A DNA stretch of 64,000 nucleotides from Aneurinibacillus tyrosinisolvens (GCF_001015055.1 NZ_BBWZ01000010.1:1-64000), one strand, 5' to 3'; positions 28,093 to 37,054 are shown, numbered from the stretch's first letter. Numbers and translations are program-made. Notes: generated from the letters alone by a model not told the origin.

Positions 28093-30300
28093 ATGGCAGT
28101 AAACTACCCTTACATTGACAGTGCGATAAACCCTTACCGTGATAATGTCCAGGGAAAAGCAAATGAACCGATTTGTGTAGCCGGTTTGCTTGATCGAGCG
28201 AAACAAGTTCTCGGTTCTACTTATAAAGGGCCACAGCCTGATTGGACGCTTGAGGAAATTTATAACCGGCTGCATGATAACGCACCGCGCGTTGCCATTA
28301 TCGGAGGTTCGCCGGACCATCCGGCTCATATTATGGATTTCCAAACATCAGCACGGGCAGCGATTCGGATCTGGCAAAACGGAGGTGTTCCTTTCCAATT
28401 TTCAACCCCTGTCATGTGTGATGGAACAGCACAGAGTAACCAGGGGATGAGCTATTCTCTCCAAAGCCGTAATGCAGTAGCCCAAATGGTGGTGAATCAG
28501 CTGGAGGCCCATAGTTATCATGGTGCTTTTGTGATTCAGGGATGCGACAAGCAGCCGCTTGGCGTTGTCAGCGCACTAACCCACGTGGACCGGGTCCGAA
28601 GAGAGCGCGGGGAGGCCCCTTTCTTCGCAACATTTGCACCCGCACATGTTTTACAGGGCGGAACCATTCCTGTGGATTTATTTGCAGAACTTGAAGAAGT
28701 AGCTAAGCGTGCAGAAGCGCAAAATGCGGAGGATATCGCTTATGATTTGCGTGATGCGCTGGCTTATATCTTACAGTGCTCTTCCAACACCGCTTTCCAG
28801 GGGGTATTAGAAAGAGCAAGAGAACGGGGCATTATTACGAAAGCGGCCCATGATCATTATGAAAAAGAACTGGCTATTAATACATGTGACGGACAGGGCG
28901 GGGTATGCGCATTCAACGGGACAGGAAACAGCTCCCGCCATTTAGTAGCTGGTATGGGGCTTATTCACCCGACCCTTGAGCTTTTAACAGATCCGCCATC
29001 ACAGGAACAGATTAACCAGTCATTGGACAGCCTGGCTGCTATGATAAACAATCCAATCTTTGGCACTTCAAACATAATGGCGGCTAACATTAAAAATGCC
29101 ATTCGAATTCACAGTGCTTCTGGCGGTTCAACAAATCTTATGATGCATATTGTGGCAGGGATGCTGTACGGGGGCTATAAATTCAGTCTTTGGGATCTTG
29201 ATGAAATTCATCACGAAGTTCCGATTCCGGATTTATTTGATTACAGTTTGACACAGGGCCGTGACATATTCGCGCTCGCTATGCAGTGCTGTGATGGAAA
29301 GAGCCGGGGAATGGAAACGCTGTTCCATGAATTAATTCAAAATGGCGTCCCTATGGATATTGATGCACCTACAGTAACGGGAACCACATGGCGGGAGCGT
29401 CTTTCAAAAGAAGATGGATTGTCCGCAGATCTTGTAGAAGAAAATCCCGTTATCCTTTCCGCCCCACGCCGCCCCTTTAGCGGTGTTGATGTACTGACAG
29501 GCAACTTCTTTGAAAGTGCTGTTGTCAAAATTAGCGGAATGACGACACGACAGCTTGATGAGTTCGATAAAAAGGCCGCTTTTGTTCTTTATTATGAAAA
29601 TGAAGATGATGCAAACCGTGGCTTGCTTAATTCTAGCCTTCTTGATGAACTGAAGCAGCAGCACAGTTTCAAGCATGAAAATCTTGTGGCTATGTTAAAG
29701 CAGAATGGACCTGAACTGTTCGATGAATATAAGGACAGTAGATATGAAGAACTTTTTGACACAATGGTTGAGAAGGGGATCCTGAAAATTGCTGTTGTTG
29801 TTTCAGGGCAGGGACCGATAGCATTTGGAATGCCGGAAATGTTTACACCGATGCAGCATATTAATGCAAGCCGTAACCTAAAACGCGTAGCTACGCTCAT
29901 TAGTGATGGCCGCTATTCTGGAGTAACGTATGGTGCAGCGATTGGCCATATGACACCGGAAGCAAAAGAAGGTGGCGGAATCCTTTACCTTAAGACGGGT
30001 GACCTTCTTTACCTAAATTTTCGGGAACGGCAAATCCAGTTTCTTGACGAAAGTGCATTCCAGAATGGTTCTCTTTCTTTCGAATTTAAGTCGACAAGAG
30101 AAGCAAGGCAGAGTCTTGGTGAAGAAAGGTTAGTAATGATTCGCCAGCGCCAGCGGCAAGTTGCTGCAAGCAATCGCATGATTGGGCATACGGATGCGGC
30201 AAATGGTGTGGTTCCACTGGCAGTTGCCGAAGATGCCACACTTGATTACCGTAGCGATGTCCTTCTGCCTGAAACAAAAAATCTAACAAAAAATATATAA
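28093..30300 (+). CDS. Divergent IlvD/Edd-family dehydratase
   Basis: A 735-residue protein, longer than IlvD (about 560) or YjhG (about 655). The family blocks are in order: VMCDGTAQSNQGMSYSLQSR with C109, IQGCDKQPLG with C151, NTCDGQGGVCAFNGTGNSS near 270, HSASGGSTNLMMHI, and SDGRYSGVTYGAAIGHMTPEA near 610. The three Cys positions would hold a 2Fe-2S cluster that activates water loss from an aldonate. The first 100 residues and a region near 480-560 are not standard. It probably dehydrates a sugar acid different from that of DgoD. Strong AAAGGAGGA site. Confidence 0.82.
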   Translation: MAVNYPYIDSAINPYRDNVQGKANEPICVAGLLDRAKQVLGSTYKGPQPDWTLEEIYNRLHDNAPRVAIIGGSPDHPAHIMDFQTSARAAIRIWQNGGVPFQFSTPVMCDGTAQSNQGMSYSLQSRNAVAQMVVNQLEAHSYHGAFVIQGCDKQPLGVVSALTHVDRVRRERGEAPFFATFAPAHVLQGGTIPVDLFAELEEVAKRAEAQNAEDIAYDLRDALAYILQCSSNTAFQGVLERARERGIITKAAHDHYEKELAINTCDGQGGVCAFNGTGNSSRHLVAGMGLIHPTLELLTDPPSQEQINQSLDSLAAMINNPIFGTSNIMAANIKNAIRIHSASGGSTNLMMHIVAGMLYGGYKFSLWDLDEIHHEVPIPDLFDYSLTQGRDIFALAMQCCDGKSRGMETLFHELIQNGVPMDIDAPTVTGTTWRERLSKEDGLSADLVEENPVILSAPRRPFSGVDVLTGNFFESAVVKISGMTTRQLDEFDKKAAFVLYYENEDDANRGLLNSSLLDELKQQHSFKHENLVAMLKQNGPELFDEYKDSRYEELFDTMVEKGILKIAVVVSGQGPIAFGMPEMFTPMQHINASRNLKRVATLISDGRYSGVTYGAAIGHMTPEAKEGGGILYLKTGDLLYLNFRERQIQFLDESAFQNGSLSFEFKSTREARQSLGEERLVMIRQRQRQVAASNRMIGHTDAANGVVPLAVAEDATLDYRSDVLLPETKNLTKNI

Positions 30301-30335
30301 ATATAACAATAAAATTGAGAAAGGCGGCGAGGATT

Positions 30336-31283
30336 TTGGACAAAACACGTGAGGTAATTAAGGGGCTTGGCTTTCCTGCAACCGATTGTAATGATTTGCC
30401 CACATCAACAAAAACATTTCCAGACGGTGCCCAGTATCGTGTTGAAATTCCAAGCGTAGAAGGCCCGGCTTCATTTGAAGCAGTAATTGAAGCATGTGAA
30501 CAGTATCAAGTGAACATTCACCGTGTATCCCAGGGCAGCGGAATCATGCTCCTTACTGATGAAGAACTGGATGAAATGGTTTCTATTGGAGAGCGTGAAA
30601 ATCTTGAGGTAAGCTTGTTCGTCGGACCGCGCGGTACATGGGATGTTACAGCAATGCCCTGGGCGAGCGCGGGAAAGATTGCCGGTCTGCGGGTACAGGG
30701 AATGGATCAACTTGTTTATTCGATTGAAGATATTAAGCGGGCATGCAACAGAGGAATCCGCAGCATTCTTGTAGCTGACGAAGGGTTGCTCTGGTTGGTA
30801 AATGAGTTTAAGAAACAGGGAGAGCTTCCGCACGATTTGGTTGTGAAGATTTCTGTGCAGATGGCGCAGTCTAATCCGGTGTCTATCAAAATCGTGGAAC
30901 AGATGGGTGCCGGTACGTATAATGTGCCAACTGATTTGACGCTTGCCCGCCTTGCCGCCATCCGGCAGGCAGTCGATATTCCTATCGATATTTATGTAGA
31001 AGTGCCCGATGATGTGGGAGGCTTTATTCGCCATTATGAAATTCCTGAAATTATCCGGGTCGCAGCCCCTGTTTACATTAAGTTCGGCTTGCGGAATGCG
31101 CCAAATATTTATCCGTCCGGTACACATTTAGAACCCACATCCATTGCTCTGTCACGGGAAAGAGTACGCCGCGCTAAACTTGGACTTGATATGATCAAAC
31201 GGTACGCCCCTCATCTGAAAACATCCGAGAAAGGAGCAGAAGGCCTGGCTGTCCCGGTGAAAGGTGCCGAAGTATGGACGTAG
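30336..31283 (+). CDS. TIM-barrel protein, U32-peptidase-like, function unknown
   Basis: A 315-residue protein. Segments such as YSIEDIKRACNRGIRSILVADEG (seen as IEDIKRACNRG and RSILVADEGLLWL), VKISVQMAQSNPVSIKIVEQ and YVEVPDDVGGFIRHYE suggest a TIM barrel. I recall relatives annotated as U32 family peptidases next to sugar-acid genes, but no protease residues are evident. The start is probably TTG at 30336, giving MDKTREVIKGLGFP, with AAGGCGG upstream; TTG 30315 is possible. It overlaps the kinase gene by 10 nt. A lyase or isomerase role in the pathway is a guess. Confidence 0.7.
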   Translation: MDKTREVIKGLGFPATDCNDLPTSTKTFPDGAQYRVEIPSVEGPASFEAVIEACEQYQVNIHRVSQGSGIMLLTDEELDEMVSIGERENLEVSLFVGPRGTWDVTAMPWASAGKIAGLRVQGMDQLVYSIEDIKRACNRGIRSILVADEGLLWLVNEFKKQGELPHDLVVKISVQMAQSNPVSIKIVEQMGAGTYNVPTDLTLARLAAIRQAVDIPIDIYVEVPDDVGGFIRHYEIPEIIRVAAPVYIKFGLRNAPNIYPSGTHLEPTSIALSRERVRRAKLGLDMIKRYAPHLKTSEKGAEGLAVPVKGAEVWT

Positions 31284-32218
31284 TAACATTCGGCGAAACG
31301 ATGGTGCTTTTTAATCCCCTCTCTACGGGTCCGCTGCGGTATGCAGGACAATTTGAGAAAACGATTGGCGGTGCGGAATCGAATGTTGCGATTGGCCTGG
31401 CAAGGCTGGGCCACCAGGTCAGCTGGATTAGCCGTCTGGGAGAAGATGAATTCGGCGTCTACGTTCGCAATTTTATTCGTGGGGAAGGCGTGGATACATC
31501 GGGTGTTGTATTTGATGAAACCCACCCGACCGCTGTGTTTTTTAAAGAGCGGCGAGCCGCACAGGAGTCAAAAGTTTTTTATTATCGGAGCGGATCGGCA
31601 GCGAGCCGCATGACGCCAAACGATATAAAGGAAGAGGATATCGCAAGGGCAAAGTATCTGCATGTCACGGGCATTACCCCGGCACTAAGCGAGACATGCA
31701 AAGAGACAGTGCTGCACGCAATTGCCCTGGCCAAGAAGAACGGGGTAAAAGTCGTTTTTGATCCGAATATTCGATTGAAGATCTGGTCAAAAGAAGAGGC
31801 CAGGCAAACGCTTATGTCGATCGCAAGGCAGTGTGATATTGTTCTGCCGGGGTTTGAAGAAGGCGAAATGCTAACGGAAAAAAACACGCCGGAAGACATA
31901 GCTAACTATTTCATAGAGGATGGAGTGTCTCTTGTTGTCGTTAAACTTGGCGCTCAGGGTGCGTATTATGCGACTGCGACGGAAGAAGAGTATGTTGCCG
32001 GATCTAAAGTGGAACAGATTGTAGACTCAATCGGAGCAGGGGATGGGTTTGCGGCAGGATTCCTGTCCGGTCTAATTAGAGGCTGGACGATAAGAGAAGC
32101 CGTAACACTTGGAAATAAAATCGGGGCTTATGCATTAACAGTAGTCGGCGATGTGGAAGGATACCCATTCTGGTCGCAGGTCTGTCCGGAGCAAGGAGAT
32201 AAAGAAGTACTACGTTAA
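31274..32218 (+). CDS. kdgK: 2-keto-3-deoxy-sugar-acid kinase (PfkB family)
   Basis: A 314-residue ribokinase-family kinase. It begins MDVVTFGETMVLFNP, has the sugar-binding GGAESNVAIGLARLG near residue 34, and the PfkB motif DSIGAGDGFAAGFLSGL near 255, where the second Asp of GAGD is the base. KDG kinases share FGEXMVXFXP and GAESNVA. It phosphorylates KDG or KDGal at C6. It is followed by the aldolase gene that splits the product. Confidence 0.9.
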   Translation: MDVVTFGETMVLFNPLSTGPLRYAGQFEKTIGGAESNVAIGLARLGHQVSWISRLGEDEFGVYVRNFIRGEGVDTSGVVFDETHPTAVFFKERRAAQESKVFYYRSGSAASRMTPNDIKEEDIARAKYLHVTGITPALSETCKETVLHAIALAKKNGVKVVFDPNIRLKIWSKEEARQTLMSIARQCDIVLPGFEEGEMLTEKNTPEDIANYFIEDGVSLVVVKLGAQGAYYATATEEEYVAGSKVEQIVDSIGAGDGFAAGFLSGLIRGWTIREAVTLGNKIGAYALTVVGDVEGYPFWSQVCPEQGDKEVLR

Positions 32219-32243
32219 ATTAGAAGAGGAGGTGGATACCTGA

Positions 32244-32900
32244 ATGCTTCCTAAAGTAAAGCTACTGCAAAAGATGACGGAAAGCGGCGTTATTGCTGTC
32301 ATTCGGCGTGTCCCACAAGAATCTATTGAAAAAATCGCAGAAAATTTAGTGGAAGGAGGGGTAACAGCACTGGAAGTAACGGTCGACACTCCTGGAGCTT
32401 TTGAAGCGATTCGGCTTCTTTCAGAGAAGCTTCAAGGGCGGGCGGTTGTTGGAGCAGGAACGGTTATTGACAGTGAATCAGCCCGGCTGGCCATTAACAG
32501 CGGTGCGGAGTTTATTTTAAGTCCCAGCCTTCATGAGGGAGTCATTCGAACAGCACTGAGATACGGAAAGGTTGCCGTGCCGGGGGTTTTTACACCGACC
32601 GAAATGATTACCGCGATTGAATGGGGCGCGGATATGGTTAAAGTGTTTCCGGCAGCCGGTCTTGGCGTGAAGTACATCAAAGATGTGAAAGCGCCATTCC
32701 CCCATATTCCTATTATCCCAACAGGAGGCATAAATTTAGATAATATCGCTTCCTTTTTCGAAGCTGAAGTAGCCGCTGTTGGAATCGGTGGAAATCTTGT
32801 AAATGCAAAGGCAGTAGAACCAGAAGACTTCATACAAATTAGAGAAACAGCTGCTAGATATGTAGAGGCAATTAAACGGGCACGTGCCACTCTCTTCTAA
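32244..32900 (+). CDS. eda: KDPG/KDPGal aldolase (Eda/DgoA type)
   Basis: A 218-residue class I aldolase. The Schiff-base lysine is in WGADMVKVFPAAGLG, the catalytic Glu in TALEVTVDTPGA, and the phosphate loop is IPTGGINLDNI followed by VGIGGNLVN. It splits 2-keto-3-deoxy-6-phospho-gluconate or -galactonate into pyruvate and glyceraldehyde-3-phosphate. With dgoD and kdgK it completes a De Ley-Doudoroff route. The gluco or galacto preference cannot be read from sequence. Confidence 0.92.
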   Translation: MLPKVKLLQKMTESGVIAVIRRVPQESIEKIAENLVEGGVTALEVTVDTPGAFEAIRLLSEKLQGRAVVGAGTVIDSESARLAINSGAEFILSPSLHEGVIRTALRYGKVAVPGVFTPTEMITAIEWGADMVKVFPAAGLGVKYIKDVKAPFPHIPIIPTGGINLDNIASFFEAEVAAVGIGGNLVNAKAVEPEDFIQIRETAARYVEAIKRARATLF

Positions 32901-32950
32901 GGTTTTGCTAAACTTATCAGGGCTAATGTAAATTCCGTTGGCCTTGTATG

Positions 32951-32980
32951 CTAATATAAAACAGAATCATTTTATATTAG
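32951..32980. promoter_or_regulatory. Inverted repeat before iclR (candidate autoregulatory site)
   Basis: CTAATATAAAA (32951-32961) and TTTTATATTAG (32970-32980) are perfect 11-bp arms around 8 bp. It is built from the same TATAAAA/TTTTATA halves as the 17-bp operator but with the arms spread apart. It lies 26 nt before the iclR ATG, suiting autoregulation; it could also be the core promoter. Confidence 0.55.
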
Positions 32981-33005
32981 ATAATTTTATTAAAGGGTGG
33001 TTTAC

Positions 33006-33779
33006 ATGCCAATTATTCAATCGGTAGATCGGGCACTGCGCATTCTGGACCTGTTTGATGAGTACGAAACAGAATTGAAAATTACGGACATCAGTTCGCG
33101 GATGAATCTACATAAGAGCACCGTTCATTCGCTTTTAAAAACACTACAGATTCATAATTATATCGACCAAAATCCGGAAAACGGAAAATATAGACTTGGA
33201 ATGAAGTTGTTTGAGAGAGGGAATTTTGTTATCAGCAGTCTGGACATCCGCTCTATTGCAAAAACCTACCTGCTTGAGCTTTCAATGAAGACAGGAAATA
33301 CGGTTCACATTGTTATTCTTGATGGAAAAGAAGGGGTATACATTGACAAGGTGGAGGGTCCGGCTGCTACTGTTTTATACTCTCGAATCGGGCGAAGGGT
33401 TCCTGTTCATTGCAGTGCAGTAGGAAAGGTTCTTGTCGCCTTTAAAGGTAAGAAAGAGCTAAAAGATATCCTCGATGGCTATGTTTATAAACAACATACT
33501 TCAAAAACGATTATTAATGAAACTGATTTTATGTCTGAATTGGAGAGAGTACGGGAATGCGGCTATGCAATGGATAACGAAGAGAACGAACCGGGCGTGG
33601 CCTGCGTAGCTGTTCCGATTTATAATCATTCCGGAGGGGTAGTGGCTGCTATGAGTATGTCACAACCGGTTACACGTCTTGATAAGAAACGTATGGATGA
33701 AACCATTGCGATTTTAAAACAGGCTGCAGATGAAATTTCGGCTCGGCTCGGATATGGCGTACATACTGTTACCGGGTAG
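33006..33779 (+). CDS. IclR family transcriptional regulator
   Basis: A 257-residue regulator. The N-terminal winged helix has SVDRALRILDLFDEYE, the recognition helix NLHKSTVHSLLKTL and the wing NGKYRLGMKLFERG. The C-terminal effector domain has RVPVHCSAVGKVLVAF and EPGVACVAVPIYNHSGG. ATG 33006 follows AAAGGGTGG. It separates the two catabolic operons and is flanked by candidate operator palindromes, so it most likely senses a sugar acid or keto-deoxy intermediate and controls both. Confidence 0.93.
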   Translation: MPIIQSVDRALRILDLFDEYETELKITDISSRMNLHKSTVHSLLKTLQIHNYIDQNPENGKYRLGMKLFERGNFVISSLDIRSIAKTYLLELSMKTGNTVHIVILDGKEGVYIDKVEGPAATVLYSRIGRRVPVHCSAVGKVLVAFKGKKELKDILDGYVYKQHTSKTIINETDFMSELERVRECGYAMDNEENEPGVACVAVPIYNHSGGVVAAMSMSQPVTRLDKKRMDETIAILKQAADEISARLGYGVHTVTG

Positions 33780-33818
33780 GGCAGCGATCAAAATACTACA
33801 AACAAAAAATGAAACTCG

Positions 33819-33835
33819 GTTTTATAATATAAAAC
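33819..33835. promoter_or_regulatory. Palindromic operator copy 3 (candidate IclR site)
   Basis: An exact copy of the 17-bp palindrome GTTTTATA-A-TATAAAAC seen twice before dctP. It is 16 nt before the start of the next gene, overlapping where a promoter -10 (TATAAT inside the palindrome) would be, so repression by occlusion is likely. Confidence 0.75.
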
Positions 33836-33851
33836 AATCGGAGGTTTTATT

Positions 33852-34761
33852 ATGCGGATTATTCGATATACAAATGAAAATTTAGGTTCTACTCTTGCAG
33901 CTGTTACAGACGATGATCTCGTTTATTCTCTTCCATACAGCGATTTTATGCAGTTGGTAAACGCAGCGGATGGAGAAGGGATGACGGCCCTTGCTCTTAT
34001 AAATAAGGAGATTGAAGGAGCAGATCCGTTAAAAGTTCCACTCTCTAATTTAACGTTACTTGTTCCAATCGAAGCACCCGAAGTATGGGCTGCCGGTGTA
34101 ACATATGAGAAAAGCCGCGATGCAAGAAATTACGAAGCAACAGGCGGCAAGCTAGATGCTGCAACGTTTTATGATAAGGTATATGATGCAGAGCGCCCGG
34201 AGATTTTTTTTTAAGTCAACAGCTGCCCGTACTGTCGGGCCAAATCAGCCTGTATATATACGCAGCGATTCTAACTGGCAGATTCCAGAGCCCGAACTTG
34301 GGCTGGTCATTGACAGAGAAGGGAAAATCCTTGGCTATACAATTGGAAACGATATGAGTTCCCGCGATATTGAAGGAGAAAACCCGCTGTACCTGCCGCA
34401 GGCAAAGGTTTGGAAGCATTCCTGCTCGATTGGTCCGGTCATCCGCCTGGCAGAGACAGTAGAGGATCCTTACACGTTCCAGATTACATGCCGCATCTAT
34501 CGAAATGAAGAAAAGGTAGTGGAAGGAACAGCCAGCACTGGTCAGCTAAAACGGAGATTTGATGAACTCATCTCTTATCTTGTGAGAGACAATGAAATTT
34601 TTGATGGTACAGTATTATTAACAGGTACATGCATTGTACCACCGAATGAATTTACCCTGCAGGATAATGATAGGATTGAAATTGAAATTTCCGATCTTGG
34701 TATCCTTAATAATCCTGTCAAAGCACAACAGCCTAACAAAAACATCGGAAGTAATGTTTGA
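33852..34761 (+). pseudogene. 2-keto-3-deoxy-sugar-acid dehydratase (FAH fold), frameshifted
   Basis: The reading frame is broken at a run of nine T (34204-34212). The first part (33852-34214) ends PEIFF-stop; removing one T gives PEIFFKSTAARTVGP and continues to 34761 as one protein of about 302 residues. The joined protein resembles 2-dehydro-3-deoxy-D-arabinonate dehydratase of Sulfolobus (FFKST, RSDSNWQIPEPELGLV, NDMSSRDIEGENPLYLPQAK, GTCIVPPNEFTLQDND). This enzyme makes 2-oxoglutarate semialdehyde, the substrate of the ALDH three genes later. It may be a sequence error, true decay, or a gene rescued by slippage on the T run. Confidence 0.85.
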
Positions 34762-34787
34762 TTCTTTCGAAAAAAGGGGCGGGATCG

Positions 34788-35552
34788 ATGAGTGTCGCAG
34801 GTAAAATCGCTCTTGTAACAGGAGCGGGATCGGGAATCGGTGAAGCGATTGCCAAAAAACTAGGCAGGAATGGTGCCATTGTAGCGGTGTGCGATATCGA
34901 TGAAACAGGCGGAAGAAGAGTTGCTGAAGAAATCAACGCTGAAGGAAATCAGGCCGAGTTTTATCTGCTTAATGTTACACAAGCACTCCAGGTGGAGAGG
35001 GTAGTAGAACAGGCTGTTCAACAGTTCGGAAAGCTAGATATTATGGTTAACAATGCGGGAATCGGAAAAGCCGGAACGGTTATCGAACAAACAGAAGCCG
35101 ACTGGGATGCCATGATGAATGTAAATGCCAAGGGAGCCTTCTTTGGTTGTAAGTATGCAGTAAAGCAGATGCTTACCCAGGAGAGCGGGGGAAGTATTGT
35201 GAACATCGCTTCGGTGGCCGGTATGGTCGGCGTCTTGAACCGGGCGGGCTACTGCGCCTCTAAAGCAGCTATTGTTGGGCTTACAAAATCGGTTGCTTCT
35301 GATTTTGCAGAGAAAGGAATTCGGGTTAATTCTATCTCCCCAGGAACAATTGAGTCACCGTGGATTCAGAAAATTCTATCTGATAATCCCGATCCGGTAA
35401 ATGCGAGAACCCAAATGCAGCAGCGCCAGCCAATTGGCCGTATGGGGACACCGGAAGAAGTGGCAAACCTTGTCCATTTCCTGGCGAGTGAGGAAGCTTC
35501 TTTTATTACAGGAAGCAACTATGTAGCTGATGGGGGTCTTACCGTTCGATAA
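34788..35552 (+). CDS. Short-chain dehydrogenase/reductase
   Basis: A 254-residue SDR. The cofactor loop is VTGAGSGIGEAIA, with VCDIDE after strand 2 favouring NAD, then NNAGIG, the catalytic Ser in IASVAG and the YCASKAA Tyr-Lys pair, ending FITGSNYVADGG. ATG 34788 has GGGGCGGGA upstream. Relatives next to FAH hydrolases oxidise 2-keto-3-deoxy-L-fuconate or -rhamnonate to the 2,4-diketo acid; here the FAH gene at the operon end could finish that route. The substrate is inferred. Confidence 0.92.
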   Translation: MSVAGKIALVTGAGSGIGEAIAKKLGRNGAIVAVCDIDETGGRRVAEEINAEGNQAEFYLLNVTQALQVERVVEQAVQQFGKLDIMVNNAGIGKAGTVIEQTEADWDAMMNVNAKGAFFGCKYAVKQMLTQESGGSIVNIASVAGMVGVLNRAGYCASKAAIVGLTKSVASDFAEKGIRVNSISPGTIESPWIQKILSDNPDPVNARTQMQQRQPIGRMGTPEEVANLVHFLASEEASFITGSNYVADGGLTVR

Positions 35553-35586
35553 TATATCGGTATTTACGGGGAGGAAAAAGGCTTTT

Positions 35587-35895
35587 ATGGAGACAGCTTA
35601 TAAAACCGTAATGATGAAACCGTACGACAAGGTCGCAGTGGCCCTGATGACAATTCCTGCAGGAACGGTTATCGAGGTAACGTGCCTTGATAAAACATAT
35701 ATCATTAAACTCGTCGACGAAATTGACTTTGGCCATAAATTTGCCGTCGTACCGATTGGTAAAGGAGAAGACATTTTAAAATACGGTGAAGTAATTGGCA
35801 TGGCTTGCCAGGATATTGCGGTGGGGGAGCATGTCCATGTACACAATCTAGAAGGAAAACGGGGAAGGGGTGACAAAATTGGTGCCGGACAATAA
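35587..35895 (+). CDS. UxaA-type dehydratase, small SAF-domain subunit
   Basis: A 102-residue protein equal to the N-terminal SAF domain of altronate/galactarate dehydratase (KVAVALMTIPAGTVIEV, FGHKFAVVPIGKGEDILKYGEVIG, VGEHVHVHNLEGKRG). ATG 35587 follows GGGAGGAAAAAGGC. It overlaps the large-subunit gene by 26 nt, giving the split form of the UxaA family as in sulfolactate lyase SuyAB. Confidence 0.88.
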   Translation: METAYKTVMMKPYDKVAVALMTIPAGTVIEVTCLDKTYIIKLVDEIDFGHKFAVVPIGKGEDILKYGEVIGMACQDIAVGEHVHVHNLEGKRGRGDKIGAGQ

Positions 35896-37054
35896 ACCAG
35901 CATTCTGGGGATACAGGCGGCATGATGGGAGAGTCGGCGTGCGAAATCACGTGCTCATCCTGCCAACAATTACGTGCGCTACCCAGGCAGCCCACCAAAT
36001 TACACAGCTGGTGCAGGGGACTGTGAGCTTCATCCACCAGCATGGCTGTGCCCAGGTTGGGGTGGATTATGACCAAACGTTCCGTACGTATGTAGGTATG
36101 GGGTTAAATCCGAATGTTTACGGTGTAGTCGTGCTCGGGCTTGGCTGTGAAACCCACCAGGCGAGAAGCGTAGCCGGAGAAATTGCAAAAAGCGGCAAAC
36201 CGGTTGAAGTTGTTTCAATACAAGATCATGGTGGTACGTTAATGGCGATTGCCCAGGGAGCCAGGGCTGCGGCAAAAATGGTACAGGATGCTTCTGCACT
36301 TATGCGTGAGCCTTTTGACTTTAGTGAACTTATCGTCGGAACAGAATGCGGCGGTTCGGACGCATGCTCCGGCCTTTCCGCCAACCCTGCCGTGGGAGTT
36401 GTAAGCGATATGCTTGTTGATGCGGGAGGGACAGCAATCCTCGCGGAAACGACGGAACTAATTGGAGCGGAGCATTTACTGGCCAAGCGGGCGGTGGACG
36501 AAAAAGTAGCCAGGCGCGTATATGAGGTCATTGAACAAATGGAAAGCCGGGCCATTATGATGGGTGTCGATATTCGAACAGGCAACCCGAGTCCGGGAAA
36601 TATTAAGGGCGGGCTTAGTTCGTTGGAGGAGAAATCGCTTGGAGCGGCGAACAAGTCAGGCAGCAGGCCTCTGCAGGAGTTAATTGATTACGCACAGGCC
36701 CCGGCGAAAAAAGGACTTGTGTGGATGGATACACCGGGGCACGATATTGAACAGTTGACGGGAATGGTTGCTGGCGGCGCACAGGTAGTACTGTTTACAA
36801 GCGGCCGGGGAACTCCTACCGGTTCACCCATTGCTCCTGTTATTAAAATTTCTACTAACACATCAATGTTTGAGAACATGCAGGATAACATGGATATGAA
36901 TGCCGGGACGATTATTGATGGTAATGAATCAATACAGTCTGTAGGACAGCGAATCTTCGATGAAATCGCCCGGGTCAGCTCCGGCAAGCTCACGAAAGCA
37001 GAGATTTTGAAGCAGCATGATTTTGGTATTTGGCGTATCGGACCGACGTTCTAA
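35870..37054 (+). CDS. UxaA-type dehydratase, large subunit
   Basis: A 394-residue protein with the UxaA catalytic domain: WGYRRHDGRVGVRNHVLIL, VLGLGCETHQ, IVGTECGGSDACSGLSANPAVG, and GRGTPTGSPIAPVIKISTN. Cys residues in these motifs probably hold iron. The start is GTG at 35870 with a GGGGAAGG site. It should dehydrate a sugar acid, such as an altronate- or galactarate-like compound, to a 2-keto-3-deoxy acid. It acts with the SAF subunit encoded just before. Confidence 0.9.
   Translation: MTKLVPDNKPAFWGYRRHDGRVGVRNHVLILPTITCATQAAHQITQLVQGTVSFIHQHGCAQVGVDYDQTFRTYVGMGLNPNVYGVVVLGLGCETHQARSVAGEIAKSGKPVEVVSIQDHGGTLMAIAQGARAAAKMVQDASALMREPFDFSELIVGTECGGSDACSGLSANPAVGVVSDMLVDAGGTAILAETTELIGAEHLLAKRAVDEKVARRVYEVIEQMESRAIMMGVDIRTGNPSPGNIKGGLSSLEEKSLGAANKSGSRPLQELIDYAQAPAKKGLVWMDTPGHDIEQLTGMVAGGAQVVLFTSGRGTPTGSPIAPVIKISTNTSMFENMQDNMDMNAGTIIDGNESIQSVGQRIFDEIARVSSGKLTKAEILKQHDFGIWRIGPTF

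Noticed and set aside
34156..34761. Second half of the dehydratase as an independent gene
   Set aside because: Its apparent start lies upstream of the T-run within the first part's coding sequence, there is no ribosome site, and the conserved sequence is continuous across the run if one T is removed.
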